This document shows positions 41,549 through 50,111 of a stretch of 64,000 nucleotides of DNA, one piece after another. A program made the translations under genes and the position numbers. Each line of letters starts with the position of its first letter. The stretch's first letter is position 1. The stretch is from Paraburkholderia domus (GTDB taxonomy: Bacteria > Pseudomonadota > Gammaproteobacteria > Burkholderiales > Burkholderiaceae). Below the pieces are notes generated by a model. It saw only the letters and a program-made list of their open reading frames with translations, searched no databases and was not told the origin of the DNA. The stretch spans positions 372,001 through 436,000 of the forward strand of contig NZ_CAJNAT010000002.1 of NCBI RefSeq assembly GCF_905220705.1, given 5' to 3'.

Positions 41549-42442
41549 ATGCGCGCAGTCAACGTAGCGGCAATCCAGTTGGCCGTACCAGGATGGGATC
41601 GCGAGGCCAATCTCGCAGAAGCTGAGCGCATGGTGCGCGAGGCGGCGGCACAGGGCGCTCAGGTGATCCTGCTGCCCGAACTGTTCGAGCTACCGTACTT
41701 CTGCACCGAACAGGACGCGAAGCACTTCCGCCATGCGCTGCCATACGAGGGCCATCCCGCCATCGCGCGCTTTAGCCGCGTCGCCGCCGAATTGAACGTG
41801 GTCCTGCCGATCAGCTTCTTCGAACGGGCCGGCAAGGTCTTCTACAACACGGTGGCGATGATCGACGCCGACGGCAGCGTGCTCGGCCGCTACCGCAAAA
41901 CCCATATCCCCGACGGCCCGGGCTACAGCGAGAAGTACTACTTCACCCCAGGCGACACGGGCTTTCGCGTCTGGCCGACGCGTTACGGCACCATCGGCGT
42001 CGGTATCTGCTGGGACCAATGGTTCCCGGAGACGGCCCGCGCGATGGCGCTCCTCGGCGGCGAACTGCTGTTCTATCCGACCGCGATCGGCAGCGAACCG
42101 CAAGACCCGTCGCTCGACAGCAGCGCGCATTGGCAGCGCGTGATGCAGGGCCACGCAGGCGCGAACCTCGTACCGCTGATCGCCGCGAACCGCACCGGCC
42201 GCGAGCAAGGCCGCGACTTCCCGCAGCGCTATTACGGCTCGTCGTTCATCGCCGATCAGTACGGCGAGCAAGTGCAGAAAGCGGGGCGCGACGAGCCCGC
42301 GATCCTGCATCATCGTTTCGATCTGGATGCGGTCGCGGCGACACGTGAGGCATGGGGCGTGTTTCGCGACCGGCGTCCGGCCTGCTACGGCATCCTCGCG
42401 ACGAGCGATGGTGAACACTGTACCCAGGAGGGGCGGTCCTGA
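41549..42442 (+). CDS. aguB: N-carbamoylputrescine amidase
   Basis: This 297-residue nitrilase-superfamily hydrolase converts N-carbamoylputrescine to putrescine, CO2 and ammonia. The catalytic triad is E44 (LLPELFELPYF), K117 (GRYRKTHIPDGPGYSEKYYF) and C154 (VGICWDQWFPE), and the segments following both K117 and C154 are the AguB-specific forms. ATG 41549 follows GGGAG. No agmatine deiminase or arginine decarboxylase is in the window, so the substrate must come from elsewhere. It lies 45 bp before the acetylpolyamine amidohydrolase gene. Confidence 0.93.
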   Translation: MRAVNVAAIQLAVPGWDREANLAEAERMVREAAAQGAQVILLPELFELPYFCTEQDAKHFRHALPYEGHPAIARFSRVAAELNVVLPISFFERAGKVFYNTVAMIDADGSVLGRYRKTHIPDGPGYSEKYYFTPGDTGFRVWPTRYGTIGVGICWDQWFPETARAMALLGGELLFYPTAIGSEPQDPSLDSSAHWQRVMQGHAGANLVPLIAANRTGREQGRDFPQRYYGSSFIADQYGEQVQKAGRDEPAILHHRFDLDAVAATREAWGVFRDRRPACYGILATSDGEHCTQEGRS

Positions 42443-42487
42443 GCACGGCATCGAATTCGAGTAGCAAGCATCCTGAGGAGACATTGC

Positions 42488-43519
42488 ATGTTGACTGTGT
42501 ATAGCGATCGGCACCGGCTGCACCATGGCCATGCCGAATTGATCGACGGCGAAATGAAGCCTTGCTTCGAGATGCCGAGCCGCGCTGATTTCATACTGGA
42601 ACGGGTGCGCGAAACGAAGCTCGGCGACGTGATTGCGCCCGCATCGTTTGGACTCGATCCAGTGCATCGTATTCACGACAAGGGCTTCATTGCGTTTCTT
42701 GGCAGCGCATGGGACGAATGGAGCGCGCTCGGCCGCAAGCATGACGCGCTGCCGCTCATATGGCCGGTGCGCGGCATGCGCCAGGACCGCGTGCCGGCGG
42801 ATATCGATGGCAAGCTCGGCTACTACTCGATGGATGCGGGTGTGCCGATTACCGCGGGCACGTGGGCCGCCGTGAGCGATGCGGTGGATGTCGCGCTCAC
42901 CGGCGCACGCCACGTGAGGGAAGGTGCGCGCGGCGCATTCTCGTTGTGCCGCCCGCCCGGGCATCACGCCGCGGCGGACTATATGGGCGGCTACTGCTAT
43001 ATCAACAACGCGGCAGTAGCGGCGCAATCATTCCTCGACGCGGGCGCGAAACGCGTGGCGATTCTCGATGTCGACTATCACCACGGCAACGGCACGCAGA
43101 GCATTTTCTATCACCGGTCCGACGTCTTGTTCGCGTCGCTGCATGGCGATCCGCGCACTGAGTATCCGTTCTTTCTCGGGCACGCCGACGAAACCGGCAC
43201 GGGTGCGGGGCTCGGCTACAACGCGAACTTCCCGCTGCAACCGGGTACGGCGTGGGCGGACTATACGGTGGCGCTCGACGCGGCGTGCGCGCGCGTCGCT
43301 GACTACGCACCGGATGCGCTGGTGGTATCGCTGGGCGTCGATACTTTCGAAGAAGACCCAATATCGCAGTTCAAGTTACGCAGCGCTGACTATCTGCGCA
43401 TCGGCGAGGCGATCGGACGATTGGGGAAACCGACTTTGTTCGTGATGGAGGGCGGCTATGCAGTCGCGGCAATCGGAGTGAATGCGGTGAATGTGTTGAC
43501 GGGCTTCGAGTCAGTTTGA
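42488..43519 (+). CDS. Acetylpolyamine amidohydrolase (histone deacetylase family)
   Basis: This 343-residue zinc hydrolase removes acetyl groups from acetylated polyamines (for example N-acetylputrescine or N-acetylcadaverine). The active-site histidine pair H159/H160 is in CRPPGHHAAADYMGGYCY, the zinc ligands D196 and H198 are in LDVDYHHGNGTQ, and the third zinc aspartate is in VSLGVDTFEEDP. The N-terminal VYSDRHRLHHGHAELIDGEM is typical of the acetylpolyamine subgroup. ATG 42488 has GAGGAG upstream. Together with the upstream amidase it feeds free putrescine into the glutamylation/transamination branch. Confidence 0.92.
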   Translation: MLTVYSDRHRLHHGHAELIDGEMKPCFEMPSRADFILERVRETKLGDVIAPASFGLDPVHRIHDKGFIAFLGSAWDEWSALGRKHDALPLIWPVRGMRQDRVPADIDGKLGYYSMDAGVPITAGTWAAVSDAVDVALTGARHVREGARGAFSLCRPPGHHAAADYMGGYCYINNAAVAAQSFLDAGAKRVAILDVDYHHGNGTQSIFYHRSDVLFASLHGDPRTEYPFFLGHADETGTGAGLGYNANFPLQPGTAWADYTVALDAACARVADYAPDALVVSLGVDTFEEDPISQFKLRSADYLRIGEAIGRLGKPTLFVMEGGYAVAAIGVNAVNVLTGFESV

Positions 43520-43702
43520 TCGGTCGTCTGTCGTGACTTCGGCTGACTGTGAGTGAAGATGAAACGCACAGTCAGCGCGTCGAAACGCTTACAAAAACGC
43601 TCACGCAATGCTTACGGATTCCTGATAGACGAGCGCTTCTGCGCACCACGGCCCGACTCACCTACAATGGCCGCTTTTGCGACACAGATTGAAGGTTCGA
43701 CG

Positions 43703-44047
43703 ATGCGGGTATCGAAATTTGCACTGGCTTTGCTTACGGCCTGTTTTACGCTCAATGCAAGCGCCGAGATGACGGCCTCGCAATACAAGCTCTGGGCTCA
43801 TACCGACAACAACTCGGTCTACGCGGCTTACATCACGGGCACGATCAACGCGCTAGGGTGGGCTAACGGGGATCTGGTGTCGAAGAAGCGTCCGCCGCTG
43901 TTCTGCCCGCCGCAAAACCTCGCCATCGGTAACCAGAACGTGTATCCGCTGCTTGACCAATTTTTCACCAACCATCCAGGTCTTTCAGACGACTTTCCGA
44001 TCGGTCTCGCCATTCTGCGCACGCTTCAGGCCGCGTTTCCCTGCTGA
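43703..44047 (+). CDS. Rap1a/Tai-family immunity-like periplasmic protein (orphan)
   Basis: This 114-residue protein has a signal peptide (MRVSKFALALLTACFTLNAS, then AE). The mature part matches the Rap1a/Tai immunity fold: a YITGTINALGWANG helix, the two-cysteine marker LFCPPQNLAIGNQ, then YPLLDQFFTNHPGLSDDFPI and the terminal ALRTLQAAFPC-like ending (ILRTLQAAFPC). Characterised members protect against type VI secreted peptidoglycan amidases. No effector, toxin or secretion gene lies nearby, so this is either an orphan immunity gene or a domain re-used for another periplasmic role. ATG 43703 is favoured over earlier in-frame starts because it begins the signal peptide. Confidence 0.75.
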   Translation: MRVSKFALALLTACFTLNASAEMTASQYKLWAHTDNNSVYAAYITGTINALGWANGDLVSKKRPPLFCPPQNLAIGNQNVYPLLDQFFTNHPGLSDDFPIGLAILRTLQAAFPC

Positions 44048-44176
44048 TACGGGGTCGCTGAAGCGACGTCTGGCCGGCGCTACACCGCTTGTATGGATCG
44101 ATGTGTGGCCCAACGCACAGACCGGCAACGTTTCAGCTGAATCGCGCCGGCTCGTTCATTCACAACGCCGTGCCTT

Positions 44177-44536
44177 TCAGGACGCCGAGAGCGCTTCCCG
44201 GTTGTAGTTCCTGGCAAAGGCGTTCTCCACGCCCGGCAGAATCTCGACGACTTCGAAGAAACGATCCCAGAACGGTGTCTCACGGAGCGCTTCCACCACC
44301 AGTTCATACGCGTGATGGCTCGTCGCGTCCCACACCCAGATATCCGTCACGCGCGCTGAATAAAACTCGACGTCGTAGAAACGCATGCTGACCTCGTCGG
44401 CATGCGTCTTGAGGATCTGCTCGACGTGTTCGCGCAGCAGGCGAAACCGTTCGTCGACAGAAAAGGCGAGCCATTCGGGTGTCGTTTTGACGAGCATGAA
44501 TACGGTCAATACAGGTTCTTTCACAGATGCGGTCAT
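44177..44536 (-). CDS. Darcynin-family protein
   Basis: This 119-residue soluble protein has VLTVFMLVKTTPEWLAFSVD, then ERFRLLREHVEQILKTHADE and RFYDVEFYSARVTDIWVWD; this is the pattern of the small darcynin family named in Acinetobacter, whose biochemical role is not established. It resembles a dimeric alpha/beta-barrel-like fold of short ferredoxin type (inference). It is divergent from a TetR gene with a perfect palindrome between them, so its expression is probably repressed by that regulator and induced by a small molecule. Confidence 0.8.
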   Translation of the reverse strand: MTASVKEPVLTVFMLVKTTPEWLAFSVDERFRLLREHVEQILKTHADEVSMRFYDVEFYSARVTDIWVWDATSHHAYELVVEALRETPFWDRFFEVVEILPGVENAFARNYNREALSAS

Positions 44537-44599
44537 GTTGTTCGATTCCAGTTGAATGGTGAGTGGCTAATGAGGTTTCGCGAAACAGGTTTAGAATAC

Positions 44600-44611
44600 G
44601 AGCGATCGCTC
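44600..44611. promoter_or_regulatory. TetR-type operator GAGCGATCGCTC
   Basis: Perfect 12-bp palindrome in the 99-bp interval between the darcynin and TetR start codons, 24 bp before the TetR ATG. Position and symmetry are those of an operator that controls both divergent genes. Confidence 0.65.
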
Positions 44612-44635
44612 ACATTTAAAACTCGCGTTTCGGCC

Positions 44636-45274
44636 ATGTCAAAATCGACTGCTGCACAACGTCTGAAGCCCCGTAAATCGCCCATTCAGCGGCGTTCGGC
44701 GCAAACCGTCGAAACCGTGCTCGAAGCGGCGGCTCGCATTCTGGAGACACATGGCCTCGCTGCATATACGACCAACGCGGTCGCGGAGCGTGCCGGCGTC
44801 AGCATCGGTTCGCTCTATCAATACTTTCCGAATCGCGATGCGTTGACGGTTGCGTTGATCGAGCGCGAAACCGCGCAGCTGACGGCTGATATCGAATCGG
44901 CGACGTTGGCGGAGAGTTCGCGTGGCTGCGTGCTCGCGATGGTGCGCGCGGCGGTCGCGCATCAGATGCGCAGGCCGGTGCTGGCACGCATCATCGATTT
45001 CGAGGAACGCAGATTGCCGCTTGGCGAGCGCAACCAGCGGGTTGCCGACCTCATTCATGCGGCGCTGTTGACGGCGCTGACTGACAAACCCGAAGCGCCG
45101 GATCTGGAAAATGCGAGTCTTGTCGCGCACGACTTGCTGGCGATCGTGCGCGGCATGGTCGACGACGCGGGCGAGCGCGAAGAACGCGACGCCGCGGCGC
45201 TGGAAGTGCGGGTGATGCGCGCCGTAGATGGCTACGTGGCGCTGTCGAGGAGGGGGAGCGGCGAGTCCATGTAG
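44636..45274 (+). CDS. TetR-family repressor
   Basis: This 212-residue regulator has an N-terminal TetR helix-turn-helix (residues about 20-75; LEAAARILETHGLAAYTTNA, then VAERAGVSIGSLYQYFPNRD) and an all-helical ligand domain. The start ATG 44636 (MSKSTAAQRLK) is chosen because an upstream in-frame start lies inside the divergent darcynin gene. A GCGGGCCC/GGGCCCGC stem-loop at 45279-45299 follows the stop without a T-run. Its ligand is unknown. Confidence 0.88.
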   Translation: MSKSTAAQRLKPRKSPIQRRSAQTVETVLEAAARILETHGLAAYTTNAVAERAGVSIGSLYQYFPNRDALTVALIERETAQLTADIESATLAESSRGCVLAMVRAAVAHQMRRPVLARIIDFEERRLPLGERNQRVADLIHAALLTALTDKPEAPDLENASLVAHDLLAIVRGMVDDAGEREERDAAALEVRVMRAVDGYVALSRRGSGESM

Positions 45275-45320
45275 TGCGGCGGGCCCTGTGGGGGCCCGCT
45301 AACGCACCATGAACGGAACA

Positions 45321-45341
45321 GGCGAAAGGCGAAAGGCGAAA
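45321..45341. repeat. Short tandem repeat GGCGAAA x3
   Basis: Three exact GGCGAAA heptamers in a row, followed by a variant GGCAAAG, between the TetR and FabV genes. It is probably replication slippage; variable copy number between strains would be expected. Confidence 0.8.
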
Positions 45342-45376
45342 GGCAAAGGGCGGGGCGGCAAGGGCCCCGCGAATGC

Positions 45377-46573
45377 TCAGAGTTGCTCGATCCTGGGGAT
45401 CGGCACGTCCGGATTGACGTCGGCTTCATAGTCCACGCCGGCGATCTCGAATCCGAAGAGACGCAGGAAGTCGGTTTTGTAGCCGCTGAAGTCGGTGAGT
45501 TCGTAGATATTGTCGTTGGTCACCTGGGGCCAGAGTTCCTGGACGCGGGCTTGGACTTCGGGATCGAGTTCCTTGTAGTCGGCGCGCAGACGGCCTTCTT
45601 CATCGATGTGCGGCGTCGTGCCGTACATGCTGTCTTTGTAGAGCCCGTAGACCTGCTCGATACAGCCTTCGTGGGTGCCTTTTTCCTTCATGACCTTGAA
45701 GAGCAGCGACAGATACAGCGGCATCATCGGGATCGCGGAGCTGGCCTGCGTTACGACTGCCTTGAGCACTGAGACACGCGCATCGCCGCCTTTGGCCGCG
45801 AGTTTCTCGCGGATCCCGATCACTTTCTGGTCGAGATCCTTCTTGGCGGCGCCGATCGAGCCGTTCCAGTAGATGTCGTGCGTGATTTTTTCGCCGAGAT
45901 AGGTGAACGCGGTCGTCTTCGCGCCGTCGGCGAGCACGTCGGCGTCGAGGAGGGCGTCGATCCACATCTGCCAGTCTTCGCCGCCCATCACCGCGACGGT
46001 GTTGTCGATTTCGGCTTGCGTGGCGGGTTCAAGGACGGTTTCCTTGACGACTTCCTTGTCGGTGTCGATGCCACGCAGATTGACGGCTTTGCCGACCGGC
46101 TTCAGGGTCGAGCTGAACACTTCGCCGGTTTTCGGATGCGTGCGCTTGGGTGCGGCGAGACTGTAGACCACCAGGTCGACCTGGCCGAGATCGCGCTTGA
46201 TGACCTCGATGGTGCGTTGCTTGACTTCATCGGAGAACGCGTCGCCGTTAATGCTGGTCGCGTACAGGCCTTTTTCCGTGGCGAATTTTTCGAAGGCGGC
46301 GGTGTTGTACCAGCCAGCCGTGCCGGCTTTGGTTTCGCTGCCGGCACGCTCGAAGAACACGCCGAGTGTGGCGGCGTCGGAGCCGAACGCGGCGCTGATG
46401 CGCGCGGCAAGGCCGTAGCCTGTGGAGGCGCCGATCACGAGCACTTTTTTCGGGCCGTTGGCAATGGGACCGCGTGCCTTCACGTATTCGATCTGCTCCT
46501 TGACGTTGGCTTCGCAGCCGGTCGGATGGGTCGATACACAGATGAAGCCACGCACGCGCGGTTTGATGATCAT
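45377..46573 (-). CDS. fabV: Enoyl-[acyl-carrier-protein] reductase / trans-2-enoyl-CoA reductase FabV
   Basis: This 398-residue NADH-dependent reductase performs the last step of fatty-acid elongation. It carries the FabV hallmarks: a long N-terminal part ([20 protein letters not shown]), the nucleotide-binding [13 protein letters not shown], and the Y235-x8-K244 catalytic pair in [12 protein letters not shown]. FabV enzymes are larger than FabI and are known to be refractory to triclosan. The gene is monocistronic; repeat locus B lies directly upstream. ATG 46573. Confidence 0.95.
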   Translation of the reverse strand: MIIKPRVRGFICVSTHPTGCEANVKEQIEYVKARGPIANGPKKVLVIGASTGYGLAARISAAFGSDAATLGVFFERAGSETKAGTAGWYNTAAFEKFATEKGLYATSINGDAFSDEVKQRTIEVIKRDLGQVDLVVYSLAAPKRTHPKTGEVFSSTLKPVGKAVNLRGIDTDKEVVKETVLEPATQAEIDNTVAVMGGEDWQMWIDALLDADVLADGAKTTAFTYLGEKITHDIYWNGSIGAAKKDLDQKVIGIREKLAAKGGDARVSVLKAVVTQASSAIPMMPLYLSLLFKVMKEKGTHEGCIEQVYGLYKDSMYGTTPHIDEEGRLRADYKELDPEVQARVQELWPQVTNDNIYELTDFSGYKTDFLRLFGFEIAGVDYEADVNPDVPIPRIEQL

Positions 46574-46668
46574 GAAGCACCTCTTGTCAGAATTGCCGAC
46601 ATTATAGTGGGGTTGGGTTTTTGCCTGGCGGGGGCCGGGGCGGGGGTGGGGTTTTCTTGCTCTGGTTG

Positions 46669-46920
46669 GCTGCGCGGCGCTTGTTTGGCTGTGTGCCTAT
46701 GGGGTTGGCCTTTCCTTGAATTTTTAGTGGTCTATTTGCGTTGCCCCTGTGCGGGGCGGCACCTACTTCTCTTTGCTGCTGCAAAGAGAAGTAGGCAAGA
46801 GAAAGCAGCTCACACCGCCAGCTCATAAGCGGGTCCCCCGCACAGTCACGGTAGTGGTACATCTGGAATCCGTGTTCTCGCGCATTCGGCGTCAGTGACA
46901 AAGCGTTCATCAGTTCCCAC
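46669..46920 (+). repeat. Dispersed hairpin repeat, copy B1
   Basis: Same order of blocks as A1: GGCCTTTCCTTG, GCCCCTGTGCGGGGC, main hairpin arms at 46762-46776 and 46781-46795, GCGGG-TCC-CCCGC, and an end near CAGTGACAAAGC. Upstream of fabV, in opposite orientation to B2. A partial relative of the 80-bp locus A unit follows at about 46948-47018; the rest of the interval to B2 shows nothing I recognise. Confidence 0.9.
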
Positions 46921-47184
46921 TCCGCACTGCGTGCGTCGCGGACGGGTCTGCATGGGAAACCCGGCTTCGTTTCGCGCAGCGGGGCCATCGGCTTTGCCTC
47001 GGCAGAATCGCTCCTGCGTTCGTGGGCAAACCCGTGCTCCAAGTGATATACCGGTCGCTTGAAATTGAAGCCGCAGAGGCAGTAGTGGCGCAATGACGTG
47101 TCACGGTACCGGAAAAACCGCGAGAGCCCAAACCCAAACTCAGCGGCGGGTTTTATGAAATGTGTGTCGGCGCGCAGCGTCGCC

Positions 47185-47430
47185 GGAGGTATGACTGCCT
47201 TGTCACCGGCGCCGAATGTGCGGGAACACAGATTCCAGATGTACCACTACCGTGACTGTGCGGGGGACCCGCTTATGAGCTGGCGGTGTGAGCTGCTTTC
47301 TCTTGCCTACTTCTCTTTGCAGCAGCAAAGAGAAGTAGGTGCCGCCCCGCACAGGGGCAACGCTAATAAACCAACAACAAAGCAAGGAAAGGCCAACGCG
47401 GCAGGCGTACAGACAACAAGCGCCGCGCAG
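47185..47430 (-). repeat. Dispersed hairpin repeat, copy B2 (inverted)
   Basis: Reverse-complement copy with main hairpin arms at 47306-47320 and 47325-47339. It ends about 110 bp before the PBP1A start codon. B1 and B2 occupy most of the 965-bp non-coding interval between the divergent fabV and PBP genes, so the promoters of both genes must lie within or next to the repeats. Confidence 0.9.
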
Positions 47431-47538
47431 GCAAACCAACCAGGCAAATCCCAACACCATCAAAAACCGCCGACAAACAAAGCGCCGAGCAGGCCCCTGA
47501 TACGATGCTGCCTTCGTCAAGCAGAACGGTAACCCCGA

Positions 47539-50052
47539 GTGAAGCGCCTGATCCCCCAACTCCTACAGACCCTTGAAAAATGGCTAACCCTGGCGAACCA
47601 ACCGATCGCCCGGGCCCTATGGCACCTGCGCCATCCCACACGCCGCGGCGTGGCATGGGCCTGCGCCGCGATCCCGGCGCTGTTCGTCCTGTATGTCCTG
47701 GCCCTGATCCCGTTCACGCCCAGCATCGGTGACATCCGCAAGGCGAAAATCGAGCAGCCGGCGCAGATTCTCTCGGCAGACGGCAAACTGCTGGCCGAAT
47801 TCAAGCCCTCGAACCGCGAGTGGGTGAAACTCAAGGACATCTCGCCGAATGTGGTGAATGCGCTGATCGCCACGGAAGACCACCGCTTCTACCAGCATTT
47901 CGGGCTGGATTGGCGCCGCACGGCATCGGCCGCGATGCACACGTTTTCCGGCGATCGGCAGGGGGGCTCGACCATCACCCAGCAGCTCGCCCGCAATCTC
48001 TATCCGGACGAGATCGGCCGTGCGCCCACGCTGACCCGCAAGATCAAGGAAGCGATTACCGCCTTCAAGATCGAGGCGCTCTATACCAAGGATGAGATCC
48101 TCGAGACCTATCTCAACACGGTGCCGTTCCTCTACAACGCCTACGGCATCGAGATGGCGGCGCGAACCTACTTCGACAAATCCGCCGGCGACCTGAACGT
48201 GCTGGAAAGCGCAACGCTCACCGGCATGCTCAAGGGCAATAGCTACTACAACCCGGTGCTCAATCCGGAACGCGCCCTGCAGCGACGCAACACGGTGCTG
48301 GCGCAAATGGTCAAGTACGGCAAGCTCACACCCGCGGCCTACGCGACGCTCGAGCGCCGTCCCTTGCGCATCGATTTCGAGCGGCAGACCGAGCCGCCCG
48401 GACCCGCGCCGCACTTCGCACAGCAACTGCGCAAGTGGCTCGCGGCATGGGCCGATCGCAACGACTACAACATCTATTCCGACGGACTGGTGGTGCGCAC
48501 CACCATCGATTCCCGTTTGCAGACCATGGCCACCCAGGCGGTGACCTTGCAGGGCAACCAGTTGCAAGGCATCGCTAACTCAGCGTGGGGCACGCGCGCG
48601 AATTGTGCGAACGGCCGCGATCTGCTGCAGACTTTCCTGCGCGAAACCTCTGACTATCGCGCCGCGAAAGACGCGGGTCTCACGGACGACGACGCGATGA
48701 AGCGCGTCTCGTCCGACCGCGACCTGGTGCAGACGGTGTGCGAGTCCAAGACTCGGGTGCAGGCGGACTTCCTCGCGATGGACCCGCGCAACGGCCAGAT
48801 CAAGGCATGGGTCGGCAGCCGCGACTTCAGCCAGGACCCGTTCGACCACGTCCAGCAGGCACGGCGCCAACCGGGTTCGACTTTCAAGCCGTTCGTCTAC
48901 GCCGCAGCCTTCGAAGACGGCGCCAAACCCAGCGACACGTTTATCGACAAGCCCGTCGAGATTCCGCTAGCCGGTGGCGAAGTCTGGCGTCCGGGCGACG
49001 AGGATGAGCCGAGCGCGCGCGCGATCAGCCTGCGCGACGGCCTTGCCTATTCGCGCAACCGGATTACCGCCCAACTAATGGAGACGGTCGGTCCGAACAA
49101 GGTCGCGAGACTGGCGCGCGCCATGGGCGTGCGCGACAGCGAACTCGATCCGGTGCCGTCGCTCGCGCTCGGCACGAGCCCGGTGACGCTGAAGGAAATG
49201 GTGTCGGCCTACGGCACGATCGCCAACCTCGGTGGTTACGTGGAGCCGGTGATGGTCACGCGTATCGAAGACCGCAACGGCGAAGTGCTGGCCGAGTTCG
49301 CGCCGGTGCCGCCCAAACAGGAACTGCCGGCCGACGCCGCCCGCACCCTCGTCGATGTGATGCGCGACGTGGTAAGCCGGGGCACGGGTTCGAGCATTCG
49401 CAGCCGCTTCGGCATTCGCGGCGATGTCGCGGGCAAGACGGGCACCACGCAGGGGAACGCCGACGGCTGGTTCATCCTGATCTCCCCGCAGCTCGTGGCA
49501 GGGGCGTGGGTCGGCTTCAACGACAGCCGCGTGACCTTGCGCAGCGACTATTGGGGCCAGGGGGCGCACAGCGCGTTGCCGATCGTCGGCGACTTTTTCC
49601 AGCGCGCGCAAAGGTCGAAGCTGGTCGACAGCCACGTCAGGTTCGCGACCGACCAGAAGCCGGGCTGGTTCGCGGAGCGCTCGGGCAGGCTGCGCGAGTG
49701 GTTCCAGCATCTGTTCGCGGCGTCGCCTGCGAAGACTGAGGTGCCGGTTGTCACGCGCAATACGACGCGCCGCGCGCCGGCTGCCGTCACTGCACCGGCG
49801 GCCGCTGCATCCGCATCCGTATCCGCCGCGGATGTCGAGCCGCGGCCGCTATCGTCGCAACCGCCGCTTCTTCAAGCACCGGCGTCAGCACCTGCGCCAG
49901 CGAGCGGGGCAGTCGATGGTGAAGCGCATGGCAGCGGCGAGCCGGCCCTGGCGCCGACGCCCACACCGGACGACGTGCTGCCGCCGGACGCCGGCGGCGG
50001 CACGGCAAGCCAACTCCCGGGTATCCCGGCGAGCGCGAGTGCGTCACCCTAA
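47539..50052 (+). CDS. Class A penicillin-binding protein 1A-like (transglycosylase/transpeptidase)
   Basis: This 837-residue bifunctional peptidoglycan synthase has one N-terminal membrane anchor (about residues 35-57), a glycosyltransferase domain (ATEDHRFYQHFGLDWRR, GGSTITQQLARNLYP, TYLNTVPF) and a transpeptidase domain with the SxxK serine in QPGSTFKPFVYA, the SRN-type motif YSRNRITA and KTGTTQGNADGWF. The C-terminal ~95 residues are a low-complexity Ala/Pro/Ser tail (APASAPAPAS and similar), probably disordered and periplasmic. The start is GTG 47539 (KRLIPQLLQTLEKW) with no strong ribosome site. It is a second class-A PBP type rather than the canonical mrcA because the usual OB insertion region is short (inference). 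Confidence 0.9.
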   Translation: MKRLIPQLLQTLEKWLTLANQPIARALWHLRHPTRRGVAWACAAIPALFVLYVLALIPFTPSIGDIRKAKIEQPAQILSADGKLLAEFKPSNREWVKLKDISPNVVNALIATEDHRFYQHFGLDWRRTASAAMHTFSGDRQGGSTITQQLARNLYPDEIGRAPTLTRKIKEAITAFKIEALYTKDEILETYLNTVPFLYNAYGIEMAARTYFDKSAGDLNVLESATLTGMLKGNSYYNPVLNPERALQRRNTVLAQMVKYGKLTPAAYATLERRPLRIDFERQTEPPGPAPHFAQQLRKWLAAWADRNDYNIYSDGLVVRTTIDSRLQTMATQAVTLQGNQLQGIANSAWGTRANCANGRDLLQTFLRETSDYRAAKDAGLTDDDAMKRVSSDRDLVQTVCESKTRVQADFLAMDPRNGQIKAWVGSRDFSQDPFDHVQQARRQPGSTFKPFVYAAAFEDGAKPSDTFIDKPVEIPLAGGEVWRPGDEDEPSARAISLRDGLAYSRNRITAQLMETVGPNKVARLARAMGVRDSELDPVPSLALGTSPVTLKEMVSAYGTIANLGGYVEPVMVTRIEDRNGEVLAEFAPVPPKQELPADAARTLVDVMRDVVSRGTGSSIRSRFGIRGDVAGKTGTTQGNADGWFILISPQLVAGAWVGFNDSRVTLRSDYWGQGAHSALPIVGDFFQRAQRSKLVDSHVRFATDQKPGWFAERSGRLREWFQHLFAASPAKTEVPVVTRNTTRRAPAAVTAPAAAASASVSAADVEPRPLSSQPPLLQAPASAPAPASGAVDGEAHGSGEPALAPTPTPDDVLPPDAGGGTASQLPGIPASASASP

Positions 50053-50111
50053 GGCTTTCGCGCATGGCGCCGCGCGACCAGGTCCGCGCGGCGTGCATTG
50101 AGGCGAGGCCG

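Noticed and set aside
43703..44047. Type VI secretion locus around the immunity-like gene
   Set aside because: No Tss, VgrG, Hcp, PAAR or effector gene within the window; neighbours are polyamine and fatty-acid genes.
46602..47532. Open frames of 140-160 codons in repeat locus B
   Set aside because: They run through the hairpin repeat in both orientations and share its peptides; nothing resembles a protein.
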